Assembly: GCA_937928755.1 (NCBI GenBank)
Contig: CALEZI010000082.1
Span: 1-33,611, forward strand
Reading direction: 5' to 3'
Source: an uncultured Rhodanobacteraceae bacterium
GTDB lineage: Bacteria; Pseudomonadota; Gammaproteobacteria; Xanthomonadales; SZUA-5
Length of the DNA: 33,611 bases
The translations under genes and the position numbers were made by a program. The notes below the pieces were generated by a model. That model searched no databases. It was not told the DNA's origin and saw only the letters and a list, made by a program, of their open reading frames with translations. Position 1 is the stretch's first letter, and every line of letters begins with the position of its first letter. Positions 22,920-31,711 of this stretch are shown here, in pieces.

Positions 22920-25900
22920 TCACAAGACGGTCCAGCCCTGCTCGCGCCAGGCTGCAGTGTGTTCCTTATGCCGACCCGTCAGAATCACTACTGGCGGCTT
23001 TTGGGCTGGCCAAGCAAGTTCCGCGTGAAAGTTGCCGTTCAGGGTGAAACCGACCTCAGGAAGTCCGGCCAGTCGACCGTCCATTCGATCCCACGCCAGC
23101 CTCGCCTGCTCAGACACGTTCATCCGGATCAGCAGCTTTCGGTCGACCGCATCCAGATGTCGCTGGAGTTCCGCAGCTTCCGAGCCAAGAACGGCGCCAC
23201 TGCGAACGGTTTGACTTGCAGCCCGGTGATTCTGAACCATTGCACTGAGGTACGGCGACTCCTTTCCAGTCTCCGAAAGATGCATCAATCTGTGTTGAGC
23301 TCGAGTCGCTGCGACGTAAAACAGCCGACGTTCTTCGGCCAGAACATCTTCTGCCGTGACACCAAAGGGGCCGAAGAGTTGGTTGTCGGCGTGGACCTTC
23401 GGAAATTGCCGAGCCACTGCCTCCAACACGATCACCGTGTCGGATTCCTTGCCCTTCGCCTTGTGGGCGGTCATCACGTCGATTACCGCAGCTCCTGCGG
23501 GCATTTCAGGCGCACCCCCAACGAAGAACTCATTCGCCAAGTCCTGCAGGTCCGGATGCGCATTAAGGACCTCAGCAAGCCGTCTACCGAAATCGGCAAG
23601 TGTTACACCGTAAGCTCGATCTGTGCGCGAGAGTATCAAGACCGACGGCATCCACCGCGAGAGTTGATCAGTACCCGGATACACAGACTCAGCAATGAAT
23701 TCGGTGCATGCCCTCAACGCCTTTGCTAGTTCCCAATTGACAACGCGGCGACCATCATTGTGCTCGCTCGTCGCAGCCTTGAGATAGCCAGATCCTTCCT
23801 CAAGCCAAACTTTGTCGATCGATACCACGTCGATGACGCCATCGAAGACATGGTGAGCGAGCGCCGATGGGCCGTGACCCTCCATGACCAAATTGCCAGC
23901 ACCAACGATGAATCTCCCGGAACGGCGGTTGGTCGGGATGGTTGCGGTGCCTGAGTCGAGAAAGTAATCGCCGAAGCAGTTGAAGTAGTTGAGTTGAGCC
24001 CCGGCGAAGCCATTAATGGCTTGCCAATCATCTCCCACTGCGACGATACGGATCGACGGATTAACGTCCTGAATTGCCTTGATCAAGCGGTAGTACAACT
24101 CGGAGAAGTCCTGAAACTCATCAATCAGGATCCAGCGCAAGTCGCGAATCGCAATAGAATCCTGCCGTCCAAGCTGAACACGGGCCGCTCCGCCATCTCC
24201 TTTAACGCAGTCCGCGGCAGAGATCAGAAGATCGTCAAAGTCCATTGCAGATTGATCTGCGAGTTGCCTTTCGTACGCGGCATAACCATGCACCGCCAAC
24301 TCATGAAACGCTTGATTTCTAGGCTCCGGGTCCGGAGTGTCGCGAATCATCTGCGCCATGTCGTCGACCTTCCAACCGCGCTTCTTGGCACGCGAGATGA
24401 ACTGAAGAAACAAAGCCGCCAGCCTCGAAACGGTCCGTGGCGCCTCAGCGACACGCCGGACAAGCTCGTCATGCCGCAGTTTGACGCATTGGATTCCGGC
24501 GCGCTCGAGCTGTGCTTTCAAGGACCGCTCGAAGGCCTCTCTGCCGGCAGCGAGCATTGCGCTATGAGTTTCCAACAGCAAGACCCGGCGACCCGCCCAA
24601 AACGCGCGCTTGGCGTCGATTTGATCAAGGTAGTCCTGAGTCTTGGTCGCCCACCAATCCGGCAGCTGCGCGAACCTGTCTTCAGGGTTTATCGCCCAAT
24701 GCTCAATAATGACCTCTCTGCCACCATCGATGATGGAGAAGTCGGGTCGATAGGGGGATCCACGCAGCCGCTCCTGGCGCTCCCAGGACCAGACTTTCTC
24801 GTACTTGTAAGCTATGCCGTGCTCGAAAAGAAAGTCAGCAATGAACTTCTCGCCGTTAGACTTGACGGTGTCACCACCCAATGTGTAGTCCGTCATAGCG
24901 CGCCGAAAGGCTACGTATTCTTCGCCAGATAAACTGGAGCCAAGTTTGTCCAGTTGTTCCAGCTCACGGCGGAAAAACTCGTAAAGCCGTTCGCGAAATG
25001 CCGGATTAATAATCGACCCAATCAGGCGCTCGACGAAGCCAGTTTGTTTTCGGCGTGAAGGAGACAAGTTGCCGTCGTCGAAGATCAATTCGCGCCCGGC
25101 GTGGTCAGCAAGCTGGTAGGCAAGACTGTGGAATGTGCGGGCGTTGCGAAAATCATCGATCCCAGCCGCGCCGCGGACACGGTCGCCAATCTCATGCGCC
25201 GCCTTCTTATTGAATGCAAGGACAAGCACTTGATCGGGATTTAGCGATTCGTCGTAGATGGTCAACGCAGCGAGCGCTGCGAGAGTCCTAGTCTTGCCGG
25301 AGCCGGCGCGTGCTCGTACCAATCGATGGCGCGATGGAAGCGCGCATGCCGTTAACTGCTCATCGTTTAGTGACATGCCTAAACGGGCCAGGCGTATGCG
25401 CAGCTTGGGCACCTTCACTTGCGCGTAGTCGGCAGCAGGCATTTTCGATGAAAATGAAACCGAGTATATTTCGTCCAGCTCTGCCAGGGACGCGCCCGGG
25501 TATTTGAGCGCGAGGCCCTTTATTCTATTCGCTCGTGAACGAAGGTCGTAATACTCTGTTTCTGGCCACCATGATTGGCACTTGCTAATGTAAAGCTCAT
25601 CGGCCAAATCAAATTGCCAATTTCTCAGTAGCTCTGCAACACGCAGACGCAAATCTGCTCTGACGCGCGCAGCTTCTTCGGCTCTCTCTCTCGCGGCGCG
25701 GGCCTCGATAACATCCTTTGCTCGGACGACTAGCGACGAGAAATCTTCAAAGCTTAAGTAACTCTGGCATCGCTCAATATAGTGCAAATCCGCAGCTTCA
25801 AAGCTGCCGGAAGCAAGAATCTTGTCTAATGTCTGTAGCGCGATCTCGCGCTCAACGGACGAAAAGGCCGAGAAAGGAAGTCCGCTAAATTTTGTTCCTG

Positions 25901-26360
25901 ATGAGAAGGCAACATCGCAGGAGTTGTCTTGGTAAACCGCTGTGACCTGTCCATGCCCAAGATCTGGTCGACTTTTATGCATAACGTGTTCGCCGACTCG
26001 CATTTCTTGACGAACCGGATCCCTTCGCGCCGACGCTAGCTTGGAGATGGATTCATTGCGTTCAGCTTGATACGACGTGTAGGACCAGAAGTTCCTGCCC
26101 TCACGCTCGTACTGGGAGTCCGCTTCGGCTAGATCGCCTAGGCTGAGAGATTCTCGAATTCGGCGCTGGATGTTGCTGTGCCTTATGGCGAGGTCCTGAT
26201 CTTCACGTTCTCTATTTTCTCGCTCAACCGAAACAAGGTGTGCAGAGATGACAAATTGAATTCCATTAAAAAATTTAACCTTCAGCCTGCCCGGTAGCGA
26301 GTCACCTAGAACGACTCCCTCGCCAAAGTGCCGATGTCGGACGCGTTCGCCGACCTTCAT
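22920..26360 (-). CDS. UvrD-family helicase with Tudor-like N-terminus and nuclease-like insert
   Basis: An SF1 helicase of about 1,146 residues. Residues 1-45 (MKVGERVRHRHFGEGVV, KVKFFNG) and about 120-170 are Tudor-like domains of the kind normally at the C-terminus of PcrA/UvrD. Helical repeats with SYLSFEDF and WWPETEYYDL follow. Walker A is ARAGSGKT (350-357), Walker B IDEFQD (746-751), and motif III VGDDWQAINGF near 776. An insert at about 500-615 carries RPDF (538-541) and IIEHWAI, a PD-(D/E)XK-like pattern. The ATG at 26360 has a GGAG site; the TTG at 26429 is less likely. Base use is more AT-rich than the neighbours, suggesting transfer. Candidate defence protein. Confidence 0.85.
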   Translation of the reverse strand: MKVGERVRHRHFGEGVVLGDSLPGRLKVKFFNGIQFVISAHLVSVERENREREDQDLAIRHSNIQRRIRESLSLGDLAEADSQYEREGRNFWSYTSYQAERNESISKLASARRDPVRQEMRVGEHVMHKSRPDLGHGQVTAVYQDNSCDVAFSSGTKFSGLPFSAFSSVEREIALQTLDKILASGSFEAADLHYIERCQSYLSFEDFSSLVVRAKDVIEARAARERAEEAARVRADLRLRVAELLRNWQFDLADELYISKCQSWWPETEYYDLRSRANRIKGLALKYPGASLAELDEIYSVSFSSKMPAADYAQVKVPKLRIRLARLGMSLNDEQLTACALPSRHRLVRARAGSGKTRTLAALAALTIYDESLNPDQVLVLAFNKKAAHEIGDRVRGAAGIDDFRNARTFHSLAYQLADHAGRELIFDDGNLSPSRRKQTGFVERLIGSIINPAFRERLYEFFRRELEQLDKLGSSLSGEEYVAFRRAMTDYTLGGDTVKSNGEKFIADFLFEHGIAYKYEKVWSWERQERLRGSPYRPDFSIIDGGREVIIEHWAINPEDRFAQLPDWWATKTQDYLDQIDAKRAFWAGRRVLLLETHSAMLAAGREAFERSLKAQLERAGIQCVKLRHDELVRRVAEAPRTVSRLAALFLQFISRAKKRGWKVDDMAQMIRDTPDPEPRNQAFHELAVHGYAAYERQLADQSAMDFDDLLISAADCVKGDGGAARVQLGRQDSIAIRDLRWILIDEFQDFSELYYRLIKAIQDVNPSIRIVAVGDDWQAINGFAGAQLNYFNCFGDYFLDSGTATIPTNRRSGRFIVGAGNLVMEGHGPSALAHHVFDGVIDVVSIDKVWLEEGSGYLKAATSEHNDGRRVVNWELAKALRACTEFIAESVYPGTDQLSRWMPSVLILSRTDRAYGVTLADFGRRLAEVLNAHPDLQDLANEFFVGGAPEMPAGAAVIDVMTAHKAKGKESDTVIVLEAVARQFPKVHADNQLFGPFGVTAEDVLAEERRLFYVAATRAQHRLMHLSETGKESPYLSAMVQNHRAASQTVRSGAVLGSEAAELQRHLDAVDRKLLIRMNVSEQARLAWDRMDGRLAGLPEVGFTLNGNFHAELAWPAQKPPVVILTGRHKEHTAAWREQGWTVL

Positions 26361-26541
26361 TGCCGGAACTCCACTGTATAGGACACGGGACGTCCCGCCT
26401 TCCGCCTCGCAAGTCTTTGATTCTGCCAAACCATGAGTGCTCGCCGTAAGGCGAGCCTACATTTCGAACTTGACGCTATCCGCTGCCGGTACCGCGCGAG
26501 AACCCTGCGCACCAGAGGGCGCGCAAATTCAGTACGTGATG

Positions 26542-27462
26542 CTAACCCTTGCCGATCGCGCAGAACCGGTCAGCAACGGTGGGAACGAGTTCGTCCTTCC
26601 AAGAATCGTCCCAGTCCCGAGGCTCCGCGCTTTCCAGTAGCAGGAGGGTGAGCACGCGATCCCGGCCAGCGAAAGTGTGCTTGAACTCGCGCAGCTTCAT
26701 GTGCGCGCGCTCCTCGGCGCACCAGATCGCCGCGGAACACTCCACGCCATCGAAGCATTGCACCATGCTGGCGTCGCCGGCCAGGGTGCCAGCGAACGGT
26801 TCCTGTGCGGTATCTGACTGGCGGACGAGGGCTCGAGTCTTGCGTGCGTTGCTGCTGGGCCGCTGGTACTTGAGGAAGCCTTGGTCCCAGTGGACCAAAA
26901 TTGCGCGCTGGTCGGTGGCCTCGATGAAGCGCAGGCACAGCGCCTCGAAGGACACCTGGAAGGTGCGCGCGATGTCGCTGAGCAGGTGCAGCGTGACCTT
27001 GCGCTGATCGCCGAGCAGCCGTCGCAGCACATCGATCGGCATCAGCAGATTGCTGGCGAACTCGTTGGCTTCGCGTTCGATGTTGCGGTCGTCGAACTGA
27101 CCTGATGTCACACCGCCCTTGTCGCATTCGACGCGGATCTGCTGCGCGCGGTGCAGGATCAAGTGGCCCAACTCGTGCGCAATGGTGAAGCGGATGCGCT
27201 CCGGACTCGCGCTCGCGTTGTAGAAGATGCCCCATTCGGAGGCGTCTTTCGGGTTGCGAACCAAACTGCCCTCGAAGCTATGGATGTCGAGCGCCATCGG
27301 CGGCTTGATTTCCCGAATGCCGGCGCCGTAGCGCGTCGTTGGCAGCATCTGCCGCACGACATCAAGATCGATGGCCTCGGGCATGTTCTCGCCATACCAG
27401 GCTCTCAACCACTTCAGAACAGTAGTGGCGGCCGTAAAGCCGTTCAGGGCAGATGCGCTCAC
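26542..27462 (-). CDS. ImmA/IrrE-type metallopeptidase
   Basis: A 306-residue protein with HELGH at 96-100 and REANEFASNLLMP at 130-142, the ImmA/IrrE zinc site. The preceding WGIFYNASASPERIRFTIA is the usual strand-and-helix lead-in. Such proteins cut a paired XRE repressor to switch on silent element genes. The start is GTG at 27462, overlapping the XRE stop as GTGA; the pair is the classic repressor-protease arrangement. The C-terminal half (DTAQEPFAGTLAGDASMVQC, EERAHMKLREFKHTFAGRD) is the sensor-like part; a decayed copy of it lies at 22859-22916. Confidence 0.92.
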   Translation of the reverse strand: MSASALNGFTAATTVLKWLRAWYGENMPEAIDLDVVRQMLPTTRYGAGIREIKPPMALDIHSFEGSLVRNPKDASEWGIFYNASASPERIRFTIAHELGHLILHRAQQIRVECDKGGVTSGQFDDRNIEREANEFASNLLMPIDVLRRLLGDQRKVTLHLLSDIARTFQVSFEALCLRFIEATDQRAILVHWDQGFLKYQRPSSNARKTRALVRQSDTAQEPFAGTLAGDASMVQCFDGVECSAAIWCAEERAHMKLREFKHTFAGRDRVLTLLLLESAEPRDWDDSWKDELVPTVADRFCAIGKG

Positions 27463-27806
27463 TCCTTGACCCCGCCCTCACCGCGGTCGGGGAACATCAG
27501 CTTCAGCGCCTGCCTGTAGCGAGCCTTTTCCTCGTCTGTCATGCCGGCGTACTCGCGGAAAAACTGCACGTCCTCAGGCTTGGCCTCATGGGCCGCGCGC
27601 GGCGTTTCCTCCATCAGATCTTCGACGGTAACGCCGAAGGTCTTGGCGAGCAGGTACACGCGCTCGGCCGACGGCCGCTGGCCTTCCTTCATCTCCAACT
27701 CCCAGATGTAGCCACGCGTGCAGCCGACCGCGTCGGCCACCTGCTGCAAGGTCATGTTCTTGGCTTCGCGCAAGCGCCGGAGCCGGGTGCCGAATGTCGT
27801 TGCCAT
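27459..27806 (-). CDS. XRE-family repressor
   Basis: A 115-residue regulator. FGTRLRRLREAKNMTLQQVADAVGCTRGYIWELEMKEGQRPSAERVYLL-type HTH spans residues 4-55, followed by a dimer tail with YAGMTDEEKARYRQALKLM. It should hold down the divergent plus-strand genes and its own promoter until its ImmA partner cleaves it. The ATG at 27806 is favoured; an extension to 27908 runs through the operators. Upstream are a GTCTCA/TGAGAC palindrome (27830-27846) and a longer inverted repeat, both candidate binding sites. Confidence 0.93.
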   Translation of the reverse strand: MATTFGTRLRRLREAKNMTLQQVADAVGCTRGYIWELEMKEGQRPSAERVYLLAKTFGVTVEDLMEETPRAAHEAKPEDVQFFREYAGMTDEEKARYRQALKLMFPDRGEGGVKE

Positions 27807-27829
27807 GGGTCTGTTTCTACTTGACGGCT

Positions 27830-27933
27830 GTCTCAAAGGCTGAGACTGAAGTATAGCTACGAGATACAAGATGGGACTAGAGCGCTCTCCCTGATTGACA
27901 AGCGGCAATCCGGGACCTAGCCTTTGTATCTCG
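27830..27933. promoter_or_regulatory. Operator candidates of the XRE repressor, divergent region
   Basis: GTCTCA-AAGGC-TGAGAC (27830-27846) is a perfect 6-bp dyad. CGAGATACAA (27860-27869) and TTGTATCTCG (27924-27933) form a 10-bp inverted repeat. A minus-strand TATACT (27851-27856) could be the -10 box for the repressor, placing its start within the dyad. Confidence 0.6.
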
Positions 27934-28040
27934 CCACATGACAGACGCCAGGAGCATTGCCTTCAAAAACTAACTGTCGTTGTGCCTGATCTCGTGCTGT
28001 CCAGCTCCCTACTGCCAGTCCTTTGAAGGAATTCCCCGCA

Positions 28041-29267
28041 ATGAAGAAAACGTTTGTCGATGTGCTGCTCGAACTGCCTGTGGATGCCACCCTGCAACAA
28101 CTTCTGACCGAACACGCGCTGCCGGTGCCGCTGGACTTCGCGTGGGATGACACGCCCGTTACCTCGCGGGCGCTCCTCGATTGCGTCCGCCAATGGCAGG
28201 ACATTCCCGCGAAAGATCGACTGGTCGGCGAACTGGCCGCTTGCTTGCCGCTGGCTGATTCGCCGGGACAGCAGGCGATCTTTCAGGTGGCTGCCAGCGA
28301 CGGTAGTGCATTGCTCGGGTTGGCGACCTGCAAAAGCGATCTGCACCGTGCATTTTGGCTGTACCGCCATCACCCCGCGTTGTTCGGCAACGCCCTCGAC
28401 GCCGACTTCATCGAGCGTCGCGGCAGTCAGTCCCAGCAACACGCGCTGGGCATCAAGCGCCACCCCAGCACGACCAAGCCCGCCCTGGCGGCCTTCAATC
28501 AAGGCGTCTCGAAGTTCTACCAACGCAAGTTGCACTGCGGCGACGGCGTCGAGTGCACCATCTTTCAGCGCAGTCCTGGCGTGTTCCTGCTGACGATCCA
28601 CGTCAAGGACTTGGCGACGATGCACCTCGAGTTCCAGGGCAAGTCGCTGACGCGCCGCGTCGGCAACCCGAGCATCCACGGCATGCTGGAGTATTCGGAG
28701 AGGACCGGCGTCGTGCGCACGCTGATCCGGGGCGGCGCCGCCTTTCATCAGATGCTGGCTGGCGAGTTCGCAACGCACTTGCTGGGCCAGGCGGTGGACG
28801 CCAAACGCATCAAGCCGGAGAAGCTCGATCTCAGGCAATTCCGCGCCGGCGTCGATTTCCCGCAGGCCATCAAGGATGGCTTTGTCGCGGTGCAACTCAA
28901 GCAGATGACCATGCTGAGTCCGACCGGCAGGCTGAAGATCGAGTGCACCGCGATGGCGGCGGCACAGAATCAGTCGGTCACCGACCTGATGCACGAGGAA
29001 CTGCCAGCGCCGTTGGAAGGCGAATGGGCGGTAACCGCGGTGCAGATCAATCTGTACTACCCGGGAGAGGCCGGACGCCGGAATCGCCTCGTGACCGCCG
29101 AACTGACCAGCATGGGCCGGCTGCGCCTTCCGATGCGCGATCCGGTGATGAAAGCCAACGTCGAGCGTTACCTCGTCGAGAAGGGAATTCTGGCCCGCGA
29201 CCAGAGCCTCGATGCGGACGAGTTTCCGGAGATCGATGAGGTGTCGCAGCCGCTGGTGGAGGGCTGA
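28041..29267 (+). CDS. Protein of unknown function (408 aa), divergent from XRE
   Basis: A 408-residue protein with no family recognised. The N-terminal part is helical and acidic (FVDVLLELPVDATLQQLL, FAWDDTPVTSRALLDCV). The middle is beta-rich (HCGDGVECTIFQRSPGVFLL, HVKDLATMHLEFQGKSL), and the C-terminus has LEGEWAVTAVQINLYYPGEAG, RRNRLVTAELTSMGRLRLP. No catalytic signature, signal peptide or membrane segment is seen. The ATG at 28041 has an AAGGA site; an alternative TTG at 28023 is weaker. It is followed by the zinc-ribbon gene after three bases, so the two form an operon under the XRE repressor. Confidence 0.75.
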   Translation: MKKTFVDVLLELPVDATLQQLLTEHALPVPLDFAWDDTPVTSRALLDCVRQWQDIPAKDRLVGELAACLPLADSPGQQAIFQVAASDGSALLGLATCKSDLHRAFWLYRHHPALFGNALDADFIERRGSQSQQHALGIKRHPSTTKPALAAFNQGVSKFYQRKLHCGDGVECTIFQRSPGVFLLTIHVKDLATMHLEFQGKSLTRRVGNPSIHGMLEYSERTGVVRTLIRGGAAFHQMLAGEFATHLLGQAVDAKRIKPEKLDLRQFRAGVDFPQAIKDGFVAVQLKQMTMLSPTGRLKIECTAMAAAQNQSVTDLMHEELPAPLEGEWAVTAVQINLYYPGEAGRRNRLVTAELTSMGRLRLPMRDPVMKANVERYLVEKGILARDQSLDADEFPEIDEVSQPLVEG

Positions 29268-29270
29268 TCG

Positions 29271-30188
29271 TTGTCGGCACAGTTGGGCTGGGGCCTGATC
29301 TGCCGGTTGTTCGCATCAGGGATGCCGGTGATGCGGACGCGGTTGACGACGAGCGAAGTCGAGTTGCTGCCGGACATCAGCAAGGCGGTAAAGCCGACCA
29401 TGCTCAGTGTCGACGTTGCACCATGTCCCTACTGCGACTTGAACAGCGGGGACGTGCGGCGTAGCAGTGATGGCGGGCTGGAATGCTGCTGCCCCGAGTG
29501 CGGGCCCGTTCCGGTCGATGCCCACGACCTGATGGCGTTCAAGCTGGACGAGCACTGGCTACACCGAAAGCTCCGGGCCGCGCTGGACATTCAGTCGGAT
29601 GGCGGATCTTCGCAGCTCGCGCCAAGCGCATGGATGCTCGGGGTTGCCGGGAAGGTGCCAGTGGTGCTGACGCGCGACATTCGTCGACTCTGGCGCGAAC
29701 CAGGTTTGCTGGATCGAGTGCGCGTAAACAACGGACCTGTGCGTCTGATCGCACCGACGCGCCAGATCGCTGTCGGTGTGCCGATAGACGCGGGGGTGGA
29801 GTACGTGGCGCTGGAGGAACGGTTCCACCTGCGAGGCGATGTTGTCTCGTTCATCGGCGCAACCGGGGCCGGCGCCTCGCGACGCAGGAACGATCCAACC
29901 TCGCCGGTGCACGGGCCGTTCTCGGCGGACTTTCGATGGGTGTACCTGGATGGCGAAGACGCCGACCCGATTCGCTGCTCGAAAGCGCAGGCCGATGTGT
30001 TCCGGGCGCTTTGGGAATTCGAGGGCAAAGACCGTAGGGCCGAGGACGTGATGCAGCGCGCCGGACGCCGCAGCAGCAAGCCCATCGACGTGTTCAAGGC
30101 CCATCCCCAGCCCAAGCGGGCCTACGAGGTGCTGGTCGTCACCAACCAGAAGGAAGGCCTGTATCGGATGCCGTGCGCGTCCCGCTGA
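29271..30188 (+). CDS. Zinc-ribbon and winged-helix protein of unknown function
   Basis: A 305-residue protein. A CPYC and CCCPEC pair (around 52-76) suggests a zinc ribbon. The C-terminal region (QADVFRALWEFEGKDRRAEDV, RRSSKPIDVFKAHPQPKRAY, EVLVVTNQKEGLYRMPC) looks like a winged helix. Start is a TTG at 29271 with a GGAGG site in the stop of the preceding gene; ATG at 29322 is an alternative. From about codon 161 on the sequence exists again, decayed, at 32840-33268. No known family fits with confidence. DNA binding is likely; operon partner of the 408-residue gene. Confidence 0.75.
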   Translation: MSAQLGWGLICRLFASGMPVMRTRLTTSEVELLPDISKAVKPTMLSVDVAPCPYCDLNSGDVRRSSDGGLECCCPECGPVPVDAHDLMAFKLDEHWLHRKLRAALDIQSDGGSSQLAPSAWMLGVAGKVPVVLTRDIRRLWREPGLLDRVRVNNGPVRLIAPTRQIAVGVPIDAGVEYVALEERFHLRGDVVSFIGATGAGASRRRNDPTSPVHGPFSADFRWVYLDGEDADPIRCSKAQADVFRALWEFEGKDRRAEDVMQRAGRRSSKPIDVFKAHPQPKRAYEVLVVTNQKEGLYRMPCASR

Positions 30189-30260
30189 CCGCCGTCTCTC
30201 GGTTCTCTCAACCCGATTGCTGCTCCAATCGTCGCTGCCAACCGCTCTCCGCGACACCCG
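29753..30260 (+). repeat. Long direct repeat, copy A
   Basis: About 508 bases matching 32840-33340. It covers the C-terminal half of the zinc-ribbon gene and 72 bases after its stop, ending in the same gcgacacccg. Confidence 0.85.
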
Positions 30261-30322
30261 TTGCCCTCGGCAAAGGCCTTGGCCTCGGGCGTGAAATCGC
30301 CCGTGGTCACTGCTGATCCCGC
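30257..30322 (-). pseudogene. Fragment resembling an Mrr-type restriction endonuclease
   Basis: On the minus strand the sequence reads SAVTTGDFTPEAKAFAEGNG, similar to a conserved strand-helix in Mrr-like nucleases (a VTTGDFTPEAKAFAEG-type motif). The resemblance stops exactly at the boundary of repeat copy A (30260/30261). No other Mrr motif is present. It is a remnant split by, or joined to, the repeat; no product is expected. Confidence 0.45.
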
Positions 30323-30361
30323 TCCGGAGTGAGTGACGGACTCCCGGATCGAATTGGGGGC

Positions 30362-31711
30362 TCAGTCGACTGACGCCGCTGCGACGCCGATTGGAAACTC
30401 GATGATGACCGCTAGCCCCGGCGACGCGGACTTGAAGTGAAGTCGCGCGCCGTGCAACTTCGCAATCGCAGCGACCAGGCTCAGCCCGAGGCCGCTGCCG
30501 CTCGTCGCGCGCGCCGCGTCGGCGCGCACGAATGGCTTCGCAATCTCGGTCATGAGCTCGGCAGAGACACCTTTGCCGTTGTCGCTCACACTGGCGCGAA
30601 GCTGCGCGCCATCCGGTTGCAGGCCGACAAGGATCACGCTGCCGAGCCCGGAATGGCGGATCGCGTTCTCGATGAGATTGGTGAAGAGCTGCACGAGAAG
30701 CGCGCCATCCCCGGAAAGCACGAGACCTTCGGCGATTTCTGCAACCAGCTCCTGGCCAGCGTCCTGGGCGACGGCTGCGTAGTCTTCTACGAGCCGGGTC
30801 AGGCACGCGCTCAGGTCGACGCGCGTGAATCCCGCCTTGCGCGCACCTGACTGGATTTCCGCGATGCGGAGCAAGGCGGCGAAGGTCTCCTGGATGCTGT
30901 CTAGGATTGCGATGGCTTCTTGGACCGGGTGATCAGGCGCCGCCGCTGGGGATGCGGCAGCGAGATCTTCCAGCTTCAGGCGCAGCCGCCCGAGCGGTGT
31001 GCGCAGGTCGTGCGCGATATGGGTGCTCACCTGTTGCACATTGGCGACCAGTGATTCGATGCGATCGAGCATGCGATTGATCGTGGCGGCGAGTTGGTCG
31101 AATTCGTCGCCGCTGCCGGTGCGGCTGATGCGCTCCGACAGCCAGCCCTCGCCAATGCGCTCGGCCGTGCGGCTCAACCGGTTGATCTGAGCCAGAAAGC
31201 GCCGGCCGAGCCAGAGGCCACCGCCGGTGCCGAGAACCAGCGTCAGCGCCAGGGCCAGCAACACGCGGTTGCGCATCGCCTCGCCGAGCTCGCGCTCCGG
31301 CGCCAGCTCGGCGGCCACCAGCAGCAGGTAGCCGTCATTGAGCGGGCTGCCTTTGATCAGGAGGTCAGCCTGGTCGACGCGCGCGATACGCTGCCAGCCG
31401 GCAACAGCGGCCGGGAGCTCGTCGAAGATGCCGCGCCCGTCGGCACTGAGCACGCGATAGAAGAGGCGCGCACCCGGATGGTTCTGAGTGCGCTCGCGAA
31501 TGTCATGGCGCAGCTCTTCGAGGCCATCGTCGCGGTAGTCGCCGAGCAACTGCGCAGTTTCCGCCTCGATGTGATTGCGCGCCTGGTCTTCGAGCGAGCT
31601 GCGGATGGTCAGGAACAACAGCAGCGCGAGCGCCGCCACCGACAGGCTGAAGAGCAGGGTGTACCACGCGAGAAAGCGAAAGCCGGCACTGGCGAGCAGC
31701 TTAGTGCGCAT
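30362..31711 (-). CDS. Two-component sensor histidine kinase
   Basis: An inner-membrane kinase of about 449 residues. It has a first membrane helix (FLAWYTLLFSLSVAALALLLF), a short periplasmic sensing part, a second helix (LLALALTLVLGTGGGLWLG), a HAMP segment, the H-box HIAHDLRTPLGRL (H237 if counted from 31720), N-box LFTNLIENAIRH, and G-boxes DNGKG and GSGLGLS. The architecture fits QseC/PmrB-like sensors. Starts at ATG 31711 or 31720; it overlaps the response regulator by 11 to 20 bases. It likely pairs with that regulator and responds to cationic or metal stress, judged from the PepSY partner; that last point is inference. Confidence 0.92.
   Translation of the reverse strand: MRTKLLASAGFRFLAWYTLLFSLSVAALALLLFLTIRSSLEDQARNHIEAETAQLLGDYRDDGLEELRHDIRERTQNHPGARLFYRVLSADGRGIFDELPAAVAGWQRIARVDQADLLIKGSPLNDGYLLLVAAELAPERELGEAMRNRVLLALALTLVLGTGGGLWLGRRFLAQINRLSRTAERIGEGWLSERISRTGSGDEFDQLAATINRMLDRIESLVANVQQVSTHIAHDLRTPLGRLRLKLEDLAAASPAAAPDHPVQEAIAILDSIQETFAALLRIAEIQSGARKAGFTRVDLSACLTRLVEDYAAVAQDAGQELVAEIAEGLVLSGDGALLVQLFTNLIENAIRHSGLGSVILVGLQPDGAQLRASVSDNGKGVSAELMTEIAKPFVRADAARATSGSGLGLSLVAAIAKLHGARLHFKSASPGLAVIIEFPIGVAAASVD

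Noticed and set aside
29559..30806. 415-codon minus-strand frame
   Set aside because: It runs across two genes on opposite strands and the repeat; composition is arginine-rich as in antisense shadows.
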